A stretch of DNA of 5,618 bases, from positions 1 through 5,618 of the forward strand of contig JAFQDI010000260.1 in NCBI GenBank assembly GCA_017416055.1. The letters are read 5' to 3'. Under the pieces are notes generated by a model. It saw nothing but the letters and a program-made list of their open reading frames with translations. It was not told the origin of the DNA and ran no database searches. A program made the position numbers and the translations under genes. Positions 1 through 5,618 of the stretch are shown here, in pieces (the stretch's first letter is position 1; each line of letters begins with the position of its first letter). The stretch comes from Lachnospiraceae bacterium (GTDB lineage: Bacteria; Bacillota_A; Clostridia; Lachnospirales; Lachnospiraceae).

Positions 1-18
1 CATACCGCGGTCCGAAGA

Positions 19-56
19 TCAGCAGCAAGGCATGTCAACCATTGGATTCTCCTCCT
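19..56 (-). promoter_or_regulatory. Strong Shine-Dalgarno site with a 7-codon ORF
   Basis: On the minus strand AGGAGG (56 to 51), inside a longer GGAGAGGAGGAG purine run, is followed after 8 nt by ATG at 42. The frame reads MVDMPCC and stops at TGA (21 to 19). The spacing is ideal for initiation, but the ORF is too short for an ordinary gene. It could be a leader peptide ahead of a gene beyond the left edge, the start of a broken gene, or coincidence. The small palindrome ACCGCGGT (4-11) lies just downstream. Confidence 0.35.
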
Positions 57-92
57 CTCCCAAAAATGTCTAACGTACAATACTACAATGTC

Positions 93-138
93 AGCATACA
101 GGGCATTTCTCAGCGCCACAATACTTTGGGCGCGAATA
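93..138 (-). repeat. Diverged repeat, copy A (partner at 737-782)
   Basis: Read on the minus strand, the first 20 bases (138 to 119), TATTCGCGCCCAAAGTATTG, match 782 to 763 at 17 of 20 positions, with all three differences being transitions. After an unmatched 18-base middle of equal length in both copies, TGTATGCT (100 to 93) is identical to 744 to 737. Here the frame is interrupted by stops, whereas copy B is open. It may be a degraded copy of the 5' end of the 198-residue ORF or a short non-coding element. Confidence 0.4.
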
Positions 139-237
139 GAAGTCTGATGGGTTCAAACAGTAAAGGTGCTATGGAGCGATTGCACAACAAGCAGTAGAGA
201 ACGGTTCTATTATCCAACTTTGGAGTGGCAAACTATC

Positions 238-834
238 TCACTCCTCGTTTCCTCTCTCCTTCTTCTCTTGAACCACCAACAAATAGTATTTCCCCGTTTG
301 CATATTAAAAATATAACTGTTGTCTGGATCAACATACAAAATATACATTCGGTCAAACCCTCCTGAAGGATTTGCATTACTGTGGTATTCATATACACCC
401 AGTTCTTTTCGCATTACTTTTCCAATAATATCATCTGGCACCAATTCAATTGACATAGTATGATATTTTGAACTGCTCCACGGCTTAATCAGTCTTCTGA
501 TCCGTGGTTTTGTAAGTGGAATTGGCTCAGTCCGATAGAATCTTTGGGGAAACTGCTCTTCTCTGCTGGTTCCTAACTCACTTAAAATATTATCGATTAG
601 TTCTCTCTCTTGTTCGTAACAAAATCCCAGTTCCAAATATGCTTGAATCCGTGCAACTGCTGTATGCAGGTATCCTTTTTCCCCGTTCTGTTCATAGCAA
701 TCACTTTGATATAAATCCGATGCTACACTTTTCTTTAGCATACATATCGCATTCGACACTATCAATGTTTTGGGCACGAATAACACTTTAGTGGACGCAA
801 ATAGCTTCGATCCTACGTTTTGCTCTGAATACAC
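238..834 (-). CDS. Hypothetical protein, 198 residues, in an AT-rich segment
   Basis: This is the longest ORF in the left part of the window, with no recognised family. The longest version starts at GTG 834 and has no convincing ribosome binding site (only TAGGCG abutting it). An internal ATG at 741 (Met32) would give 167 residues, also without a clear site, so the start is unresolved. Residues 54-88 look helical (YLHTAVARIQAYLELGF, then a Glu/Leu-rich stretch). Residues 98-118 are Pro/Arg-rich (RFYRTEPIPLTKPRIRRL). The C-terminal part (about 127-189) looks beta-rich, with DRMYILYVDPDNSYIF then TGKYYLLVV. There is no signal peptide or membrane segment. Base composition is clearly lower in GC than the conjugation genes: the line 421-480 is 33% GC, against 47-58% for sampled lines of the coupling gene. 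This suggests separate acquisition. The DNA encoding residues 18-33 resembles 93-138. A 30-bp gap separates it from the 45-codon ORF. Confidence 0.55.
   Translation of the reverse strand: MYSEQNVGSKLFASTKVLFVPKTLIVSNAICMLKKSVASDLYQSDCYEQNGEKGYLHTAVARIQAYLELGFCYEQERELIDNILSELGTSREEQFPQRFYRTEPIPLTKPRIRRLIKPWSSSKYHTMSIELVPDDIIGKVMRKELGVYEYHSNANPSGGFDRMYILYVDPDNSYIFNMQTGKYYLLVVQEKKERGNEE
737..782 (-). repeat. Diverged repeat, copy B (partner at 93-138)
   Basis: This copy lies inside the 5' part of the 198-residue ORF, where it encodes LFVPKTL and the CML around Met32. The matching bases at 93-138 read LFAPKVL then CML in the equivalent frame, with a TGA between them. If the element is non-coding, the first 31 or so residues of the ORF may not be translated, and the true start would be at or after 741. 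Confidence 0.4.
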
Positions 835-864
835 CGCCTAAACCATATACTATTATTTCTTATA

Positions 865-1002
865 TTAATCTTTTTTCTTTCTGCTATAAATCTCCCTTAG
901 GTGTATACTTCCCATTCTCCGGTCATCATGACCAGTCCCTCTGGTCACCTCATATGCAGACTTCCCCCTTGGTGGAACATCTGTCTGTTTTTCTGTCGTC
1001 AT
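865..1002 (-). CDS. Small 45-residue hypothetical protein, coupled to the HTH gene
   Basis: This ORF has 45 codons plus TAA. Its ATG overlaps the TGA of the HTH gene as ATGA, the classic arrangement for translation by terminating ribosomes; I see no strong Shine-Dalgarno site of its own. The product begins MTTEKQTDVPPRGKSAYEV and ends HLREIYSRKKKD. It is very polar, highly charged and basic at the C-terminus, with no membrane segment and no cysteines. I do not recognise a family. It might be a small DNA- or protein-binding accessory of the conjugation operon, or the N-terminal remnant of a longer gene cut off where the AT-rich segment begins (just below about 900). Codons 19 to 28 contain overlapping inverted repeats (see the separate entry). 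The overlap argues for a real gene, while the short length and lack of homology keep confidence moderate. Confidence 0.5.
   Translation of the reverse strand: MTTEKQTDVPPRGKSAYEVTRGTGHDDRRMGSIHLREIYSRKKKD
921..947. repeat. Overlapping inverted repeats (two mutually exclusive hairpins)
   Basis: On the plus strand, GGTCATCATGACC (921-933) is a perfect inverted repeat with 6-bp arms and a 1-nt centre. It shares TGACC with TGACCAG-TCCCT-CTGGTCA (929-947), which has perfect 7-bp arms and a 5-nt loop. The two structures compete for the shared segment. They lie inside the 45-codon ORF, directly after the HTH gene. Neither has a following T-run on the minus strand, so this is not an ordinary intrinsic terminator. 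It could be an operator for the neighbouring HTH protein, an RNA switch or processing site, or chance. Confidence 0.5.
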
Positions 1003-1259
1003 GGACGTTTGATTTCAAAAAGCAGACTGCTCTTTCCTCCGTTCCCGCGGTATGTCTGTTCGGTTTCGATCAGTCCATGCTTTCTGAGATCATCCAGCGC
1101 TCTCCGCACGGTTTTCTCCGACAGTTTCATGTCTCTAGCAATCGTTGGAACAGCTGGCCAGCACCGTCCCTCCCGATTTGCTCTGTAAACCAAATACTGA
1201 TAAACTGCCACCGCGCGATGCGGCAGTTCCATCTCGTATAGAAATCTTAAATCAACCAT
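999..1259 (-). CDS. Small winged helix-turn-helix DNA-binding protein
   Basis: This 86-residue protein is essentially one winged-helix domain of the HTH_36/replication-initiator-like type. Residues 1-28 form the first helices (LPHRAVAVYQYLVYRAN). The helix-turn-helix is at about 36-64 (TIARDMKLSEKTVRRALDDL, then RKHGLI). The wing is at about 66-83, with RGNGGKSSLLFEI. No other domain fits in this length. Small proteins of this kind sit beside coupling-protein genes in clostridial ICEs, where they could regulate the operon or bind origin or transfer DNA; neither role can be read from the sequence. The ATG at 1259 overlaps the coupling-protein stop (ATGGTTGA, 8 bp). GGAGG lies 9 nt upstream inside the preceding gene, which supports this start. 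Its TGA stop overlaps the ATG of the 45-codon ORF downstream. Confidence 0.88.
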   Translation of the reverse strand: MVDLRFLYEMELPHRAVAVYQYLVYRANREGRCWPAVPTIARDMKLSEKTVRRALDDLRKHGLIETEQTYRGNGGKSSLLFEIKRP

Positions 1260-3165
1260 CTGCGTTCGCCTCCGGTTCTATCGTTTTCTCCAGCTCTTTC
1301 TCTGCCGGGCCGCTTCTCTTTGTCTTCAACTTCACACTGCCAGCCTTTCCTCCCGGTTTTCCTTTGGTCTTTTCTGTCGGTGTCGTTTCCTCACTCTTCT
1401 TTTGCAGTTTCTCAAAGGCTTCCTGCGTAACCATCTCAAGGTTCACTGCACTGTTTTCGTACAGAGCCCACTCCGGATGATATTTCTGTATGATCTTTTC
1501 TGTCAGTTCGTCCCTGCTGGCATATCCCACCACACGGTTGCCTTTCTCCGGAAGCGAGAACGTCTCTCCAAATCGAATTCCCCACTCAAAGAACAGCTTC
1601 AGCTTTACTTTCATTGGATAGAACCCCGTTTTCATCACCACGAACTGCCCCTTTGGCATGGATTTCAGTTCATCCGGTGTCATCAATGGCCGCTCGATCA
1701 TCTGGAGCGACTGTGAGGGGTCGTTCTTTCCTCTGGAGACAGAGCCGGACAGGACAGTTCGGCTTCCCATGGCTTTTGACAGTGTTTCCGCCGAGGAGGA
1801 GTTCGGCGCAAATCCGCCGAAGATCGTCACCTGTGTATTATCAATGATGATCTCAGCACTCTCTTTTCCGTAGTTGCGGTCGAGCTGGGCGAAGGACTGA
1901 ATGATCGGCACGATCTGAAGCCGTCTTGATCTGGATGCGGAAAACATCATCTCCGCGGACTCAATCTTCGGCAGGGTGCCATACTCATCACAAAAGAATA
2001 CACATCGGTTTTCAAGTTTTCCTCCCATCTCATCTGCGACTGCCAGGATCTCCCGGTACATCTGCTGGATCAGCAGGGACACCATAAAGAACTTTCCGGG
2101 ATCTTCCTCCGGCATGATCAGGAACACCGCGCATTTTTCCCTGCAGAACTTTTCGGTATCGATCTCCGTATCAAAACACAAAAGCTGTTCCAGTTCCGAA
2201 TCCAGAAACGCATTCAGTCTCGACAATGCGGTTGACATGACTGATGCCATGGACTGCTCCGCGGTATTCAGCGCGGCACCGGCAAACCACTTTGCCTTGT
2301 GAGTATCGGGTAAGAGTTCCATGAGCTGTTGGAACTGATTTTTCCCTTTCTTGCTTCCCGGTGCCAGGAGTTCCTGAATGACCTTGAACACCGATACGAT
2401 GTGTCTTTCCTCCGGCTCACAGAACTCTGCTACCAACAGGATCGTCGCGGTCAGCAGTCCTTCCGCGGCATCGTAGAAGTAGGCGTTCTGTCCGAAGTTC
2501 GCTCCGTCCATCCCCGCCATGATGATGGTCTTTGCGATAATCTTTGCGTACTTCTCTGCCTTTGCTTTATATACCAGCTTATCCGGCTCCTTCTCATACA
2601 TGTCCTGATATTTGTTCACCAGATGGAGCATGTTGTTTCCGTTTGACCGAGTCGGGTTTCGCAGATCGATCACCGATACATGGTAGCCGTAGCACTTCTC
2701 CGCGATGCTCCCGTAGTTTCGCACCAGATCTCCCTTGGTATCCGTGGATAAAAAGCTCATCCCCGTGGCACAGGCATATTCAAGGCAAGGATACAGCCAG
2801 TAGGCGGTCTTTCCTACACCGGCCGCGCCGATCATCAGTACATGCACATCACCCGTCTCAATCATGGCGGTGGTCCACTTCTTTGGTCCGGTGCATCCTA
2901 CTACAATCCCCTGCGGTAATGGTTTTCCATTTTTTGTAGTCGGTGTATTTCCGCTTTCTGCCTGTCTTCTCCATCGCTCCGGCGTAAAGCGGATGTGCCG
3001 GTATGTCTGCTTGATCTCTCTCTTTGTTGCCCATCTCGCCGTTCCATGCTGTCCGTCACCTACTGTTTTTAACTTGATTCCGTTTAAACTGTAAAAATGA
3101 GACAGCAGGGATATCCCGCCAAACATGCAGAACACCACTGCCGCTGTTATGATCAGTGCAGGCAT
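1252..3165 (-). CDS. VirD4/TraG-type coupling ATPase (type IV coupling protein)
   Basis: This 637-residue protein is a type IV coupling protein: a membrane-anchored hexameric ATPase that brings the relaxase-DNA complex to the conjugative secretion channel. Residues 3-22 form one hydrophobic membrane segment. The family-typical GDGQHGTARWAT follows at 37-47. Walker A is GAAGVGKT at 113-120, followed by TDTKGDLVRNYG at 141-152 and VSVIDLRNPTRS at 163-174. Walker B is CVFFCDEYGTLP at 388-398. Further conserved stretches are SRSRRLQIVPIIQSFAQL (411-428), a Gln-containing IIIDNTQVTIFGGF (439-452) and LMTPDELKSMPKG (494-506). The tail from about 588 is Lys/Pro/Glu-rich and probably disordered. Length is normal for the group, but only one N-terminal membrane segment is visible, where the classic family has two. 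The ATG at 3165 has GGAGGG 6 nt upstream and overlaps the end of the TOPRIM gene by 13 bp, which suggests translational coupling. The match to the VirD4-like family of clostridial ICEs is from memory. Confidence 0.95.
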   Translation of the reverse strand: MPALIITAAVVFCMFGGISLLSHFYSLNGIKLKTVGDGQHGTARWATKREIKQTYRHIRFTPERWRRQAESGNTPTTKNGKPLPQGIVVGCTGPKKWTTAMIETGDVHVLMIGAAGVGKTAYWLYPCLEYACATGMSFLSTDTKGDLVRNYGSIAEKCYGYHVSVIDLRNPTRSNGNNMLHLVNKYQDMYEKEPDKLVYKAKAEKYAKIIAKTIIMAGMDGANFGQNAYFYDAAEGLLTATILLVAEFCEPEERHIVSVFKVIQELLAPGSKKGKNQFQQLMELLPDTHKAKWFAGAALNTAEQSMASVMSTALSRLNAFLDSELEQLLCFDTEIDTEKFCREKCAVFLIMPEEDPGKFFMVSLLIQQMYREILAVADEMGGKLENRCVFFCDEYGTLPKIESAEMMFSASRSRRLQIVPIIQSFAQLDRNYGKESAEIIIDNTQVTIFGGFAPNSSSAETLSKAMGSRTVLSGSVSRGKNDPSQSLQMIERPLMTPDELKSMPKGQFVVMKTGFYPMKVKLKLFFEWGIRFGETFSLPEKGNRVVGYASRDELTEKIIQKYHPEWALYENSAVNLEMVTQEAFEKLQKKSEETTPTEKTKGKPGGKAGSVKLKTKRSGPAEKELEKTIEPEANADG

Positions 3166-4631
3166 ATCTCACCCTCCGTTTCCTCAGCTTCTTCCATTTC
3201 TTCTGTTTGCCTAATCTCTGTATTTGGCTTGTGTTGATTCTTATTTCCGATCATCTGCTTTGACGGGGGCTGCTCAATAAACCGGCAGAGTCTTAAACAG
3301 TCCACCGCCAGCTTTGCACTCAGATCAAGCACCTCAAGCATCTGCGTCTTCGTTTTCTTCTTGATATCCCCAAGGCCATAGGATCGTTTTAGTTCCGTGA
3401 GGTGCTCGCCGATCTCCACGATCCTGGACCGGTATTTACCATGATCGTGGTGAGGAGCATAACGGGAAAACAATAACTTCCCCATTTCCCATTCATTCAT
3501 CGGCAGTTCGAGTTTTTCCAGCTGCTTTTTCAAAAACAAAAAGGCGGCACCGGACAGTGCATAGGATTTCTCCAGCACCTCTTCTTTCCGTGACTCCGCC
3601 AGACGTTTCAGTTGATTGTACTTGTCATTCATCTCTGCGATCGGATACTTCGGGTATGGATCGTCGATCCAGTCGCCTACCAGTTCAAAACATAACTCTT
3701 TCAGCCGAACGATCCCCGGATGTTTCTGCGCGGGGATTGGCTCAATGCCGTACTCTGCTTTTAGTTCCTCATCCCAGTCCTTATACCGGGGCCGTAACAA
3801 TTCTACCTGATACGCTCCCAGCTTTTCTGCTTCCTCCATGATCCGGTAATAGCCTTCTATCCCCGCGATATCATGGTCCAGGCAGGAATAGATTGTCTTG
3901 ATCTGAGGATTGTCCTTTAAGAACTGCGTGAGTGCTTCGGATGCAGCGGAGCATAAGGTTACATAACTGTTCTCCTGCCAGTTTTCCTGATGCATGGAGA
4001 GATACGCCAGCATGTCGATGGGTGCCTCAAACACATACACACTGTTTCCGGTTCCTGTGTAACGGAAACAGTAACGATCATCGCTACCGGAAACGTTGCC
4101 CTTAAAACTGCTCCCGGTTACGGTGCTTCTCTTATGGGCATGTCTTTGCACACCGTCTTGATCCAGTCCGACAAATACTACATTGTGGAACTGATCCTCC
4201 TCATAGATCAGTCCCTGCCCTACAAAGTAGTCCACGATCTCCCGGTCGAGAAACCGGACCTTCAGCAGATACGCATAAACCCTGCGTAGATCAGGATTCC
4301 TCCCCGGAAGTTCAAACGCCTTCCGTTCTTTTTGCATTTCCGTTTCCTCGTTCTCTACCCGAAGCCCCTGCTCGGACAGAAGAAATTCCACCGCTTCCTT
4401 AAACTCCATGTTGTGGAAACGGGTCAGAAAACCAATCGGTTTTCCGCCCTCTTTGTCGTACTGATGATACCATGAGTTACCTCTGATCGATACTTTCCCG
4501 GTCGGACTCTCCCATGCGTACTCTGAACCGATACGTTTTAACGGGTAACCGCTCCGTTTCATCAGTTCGACTAAATTGATACTGTTTGCAGCTGCCAGCT
4601 GCTCATCCGTAAACCGCTTATATCTTCCCAT
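3153..4631 (-). CDS. DUF3991/TOPRIM domain protein, primase-like, of a conjugative element
   Basis: This 492-residue protein resembles the N-terminal half of DnaG-type primases. Residues 10-90 follow the primase zinc-domain layout (NLVELMKRSGYPLKR, then SIRGNSWYHQYDKEGG, then FKEAVEFLL), but the whole stretch has no cysteine, so zinc ligands appear lost. Residues 110-190 fit DUF3991. Residues 197-290 form a TOPRIM fold, with the conserved Glu at 202 (VFEAPIDMLAYL), the DxD pair at 252/254 (LDHDIAG) and a downstream KDWDEEL. The C-terminal 200 residues are mostly helical and end in a Glu-rich tail (about 476-488). TOPRIM domains bind Mg2+ and act in primases, topoisomerases and nucleases; the family is common in clostridial ICEs, but its exact reaction is not established to my knowledge. 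The ATG at 4631 is chosen because AAGGAG lies 5 nt upstream. The gap to the Sel1 gene is 9 bp, and the 3' end overlaps the coupling-protein gene by 13 bp. Confidence 0.88.
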   Translation of the reverse strand: MGRYKRFTDEQLAAANSINLVELMKRSGYPLKRIGSEYAWESPTGKVSIRGNSWYHQYDKEGGKPIGFLTRFHNMEFKEAVEFLLSEQGLRVENEETEMQKERKAFELPGRNPDLRRVYAYLLKVRFLDREIVDYFVGQGLIYEEDQFHNVVFVGLDQDGVQRHAHKRSTVTGSSFKGNVSGSDDRYCFRYTGTGNSVYVFEAPIDMLAYLSMHQENWQENSYVTLCSAASEALTQFLKDNPQIKTIYSCLDHDIAGIEGYYRIMEEAEKLGAYQVELLRPRYKDWDEELKAEYGIEPIPAQKHPGIVRLKELCFELVGDWIDDPYPKYPIAEMNDKYNQLKRLAESRKEEVLEKSYALSGAAFLFLKKQLEKLELPMNEWEMGKLLFSRYAPHHDHGKYRSRIVEIGEHLTELKRSYGLGDIKKKTKTQMLEVLDLSAKLAVDCLRLCRFIEQPPSKQMIGNKNQHKPNTEIRQTEEMEEAEETEGEICLH

Positions 4632-4640
4632 TGTTTCTCC

Positions 4641-5618
4641 TTATCCCTGCTTGATTCCATGTGCCTGTCTCTTCTCCTCGATCCGACTCAACAGCTTTCG
4701 GTCGACATTCCTTCGTCTCGTTCTTAGTTTCCGCTGATCTTCAATCCTGCTCTGGATGATCCGACTGATACTGAACAGCAGATTTACCGATCCCACAGCT
4801 ACCGACCATTTCTGATGTTCACGGATGCGTAATAGTGCCTGCAGTGCGTACTCATTCCCTTGTTCCGCAGCTGCAGTCAGATAAAAAATTCCTTTATACT
4901 CATCCTTCTCCATTCCGTCACCGTAAAAATAGATGCAGCCGAGTTTGTACATCGCAGACGCGTGATCCTTCCCTGCCGCCTGTTCAAGATACCGAACCGC
5001 CTTTTCCGGATCATATCCATCGTACTCTTTTTTAAGGTACAGTTTACCGAGACTGTACATCGCGTGCACATGGCTGACCTCTGCCGCCTGTTTGAGATAA
5101 TGTTCCGCTTCATCGTAACGGACCTCTGTTCCGATACCGTTCATGCACATTTGGCCGATACGATAGTACAATTTGTCATCCGGCATCTTTGATGCGATCC
5201 GCTTAAACCCATTGAACGCTCTCCGATACCATTCATCTGCTTTCTCTGCATCCGGATCCGCTCCGATTCCATACCGACACATCCGTCCTAACTCATACGC
5301 TGCATAGGCGTTTGGGGTTTTCGTATCGGATGCTGCCATCAGAAACAGTTCATACGCTTTCTGCATATCCCATTCCACTCCCTGTCCTCTGAGGTACAGG
5401 CTTCCCAACGCATAAGCGGCAAACGGATTTCGTTCCTCCGCGGCAAGCCGGTACCATTTAGCAGCCTCAGTATGATCCTGTTCCACACCATACCCGAGCG
5501 CATACATCCTTCCGATGCGGTAACGGAGATACCCCTTCTTCTCAGTTTTCTTTTCCTCTCTGACAAACGCTTGATAGGCAAGTTCAAACCACCGGTTTGC
5601 TTCTCCCTCATCTTTCTC
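4641..5618 (-). CDS. Sel1-repeat protein, probable C-terminal part of a MobP3-type relaxase (5' end outside window)
   Basis: The reading frame is open to the right edge, so the 325 residues seen are only the C-terminal part. A Met codon at 5507 is an unlikely start, because the 37 codons before it continue the same repeat pattern (WFELAYQAF, then GYLRYRIGRMYALGYGV). At least six Sel1-like (TPR-related) repeats follow, each with an AxYxLGxxYxxGxGVxxD...A..Y...AA pattern: YRIGRMYALGYG, AAYALGSLYLRGQG, AAYELGRMCRYGIG, YYRIGQMCMNGIG, AMYSLGKLYLKK and AMYKLGCIYFYGDG. The last 65 or so residues are basic and probably helical, ending RIEEKRQAHGIKQG. Sel1 repeats are solenoids that mediate protein contacts. 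From memory, clostridial ICE relaxases of the MobP3 type carry such a tail directly upstream of a TOPRIM gene, so I infer a relaxase tail. The catalytic domain is not visible, and a free-standing Sel1 protein remains possible. The TAA stop overlaps the ribosome binding site of the next gene. Confidence 0.8.
   Translation of the reverse strand, partial: EKDEGEANRWFELAYQAFVREEKKTEKKGYLRYRIGRMYALGYGVEQDHTEAAKWYRLAAEERNPFAAYALGSLYLRGQGVEWDMQKAYELFLMAASDTKTPNAYAAYELGRMCRYGIGADPDAEKADEWYRRAFNGFKRIASKMPDDKLYYRIGQMCMNGIGTEVRYDEAEHYLKQAAEVSHVHAMYSLGKLYLKKEYDGYDPEKAVRYLEQAAGKDHASAMYKLGCIYFYGDGMEKDEYKGIFYLTAAAEQGNEYALQALLRIREHQKWSVAVGSVNLLFSISRIIQSRIEDQRKLRTRRRNVDRKLLSRIEEKRQAHGIKQG

Larger units (their letters stand above)
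1..237. other. Stretch without a convincing gene
   Basis: Both strands were read. The minus strand, in line with the operon, has stops in every frame and no ORF of useful length apart from the 7-codon one noted separately. The plus-strand 66-codon frame beginning at 166 runs over the end of the 198-residue ORF and lacks a family signature. No intrinsic terminator follows the 198-residue ORF: the best inverted repeat, TCCAACTTTGGA (213-224), has only 5-bp arms, a 2-nt centre and no T-run. The stretch probably contains the leader of a gene further left. Confidence 0.4.

Noticed and set aside
1..60. Possible tRNA-like sequence on the minus strand (GGTTGACATGCC resembles a D-loop)
   Set aside because: No acceptor, anticodon or T-arm pairing could be built, and no T-loop consensus lies within the window.
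166..366. Plus-strand 66-codon ORF
   Set aside because: It overlaps the 3' end of the 198-residue ORF, has no evident ribosome site and no recognisable domain.
841..875. Promoter for the 198-residue ORF
   Set aside because: The stretch is AT-rich and contains TATAAG-like words, but no paired -35 element at the right spacing is visible, so base composition alone could explain it.
929..947. Intrinsic terminator after the HTH gene
   Set aside because: The stem is perfect, but no T-run follows on either strand in a suitable position, and the 45-codon frame reads through it.
1145..1480. Plus-strand 111-codon ORF, and other plus-strand ORFs between 901 and 5192
   Set aside because: They lie antisense to well-supported minus-strand genes, have low-complexity Ser/Phe/Pro-rich products typical of antisense shadows, and lack family motifs.
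4877..5113. Minus-strand 78-codon ORF inside the Sel1 gene, and a similar one at 5339-5611
   Set aside because: Both are out-of-frame readings of the Sel1 repeats with Arg-rich products and no ribosome binding site noted.

Overview
The window looks like part of the conjugation module of an integrative and conjugative element (ICE) from a Gram-positive anaerobe, most likely a clostridial gut bacterium (Lachnospiraceae or a relative). This rests on recognisable protein families, strong AGGAGG-type ribosome binding sites, moderate GC, and a gene order typical of Tn1549/CTn-like elements as I remember them. No database search was possible. All supported genes are on the minus strand, so transcription runs from high to low coordinates.

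Region by region, in transcription order: (1) 5618-4641 holds the C-terminal part of a Sel1-repeat protein, open at the right edge and probably the tail of a MobP3-type relaxase. (2) 4631-3153 encodes a DUF3991/TOPRIM primase-like protein whose N-terminal primase-like domain has no cysteines. (3) 3165-1252 encodes a VirD4/TraG-type coupling ATPase. (4) 1259-999 encodes an 86-residue winged-helix DNA-binding protein. (5) 1002-865 is a 45-codon ORF that starts inside the stop codon of the previous gene (ATGA) and carries overlapping hairpins. (6) 834-238 is an unrecognised 198-residue ORF in a visibly more AT-rich stretch. (7) 237-1 has no convincing gene; it holds a strong orphan Shine-Dalgarno site with a 7-codon ORF, and a diverged copy of sequence found near the 5' end of gene 6.

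Genes 1 to 5 are packed end to end: a 9-bp gap, then overlaps of 13, 8 and 4 bp. They are very probably one translationally coupled operon. The inferred logic is that the relaxase nicks the element and pilots the strand, the TOPRIM protein may help prime or process the transferred strand, the coupling ATPase delivers the relaxosome to the secretion channel, and the small winged-helix protein may regulate the operon or bind element DNA. The low-GC tail (genes 6 and 7) is the least explained part and may be cargo or a decayed insertion. I saw no terminator, tRNA, CRISPR array, transposase or element end.
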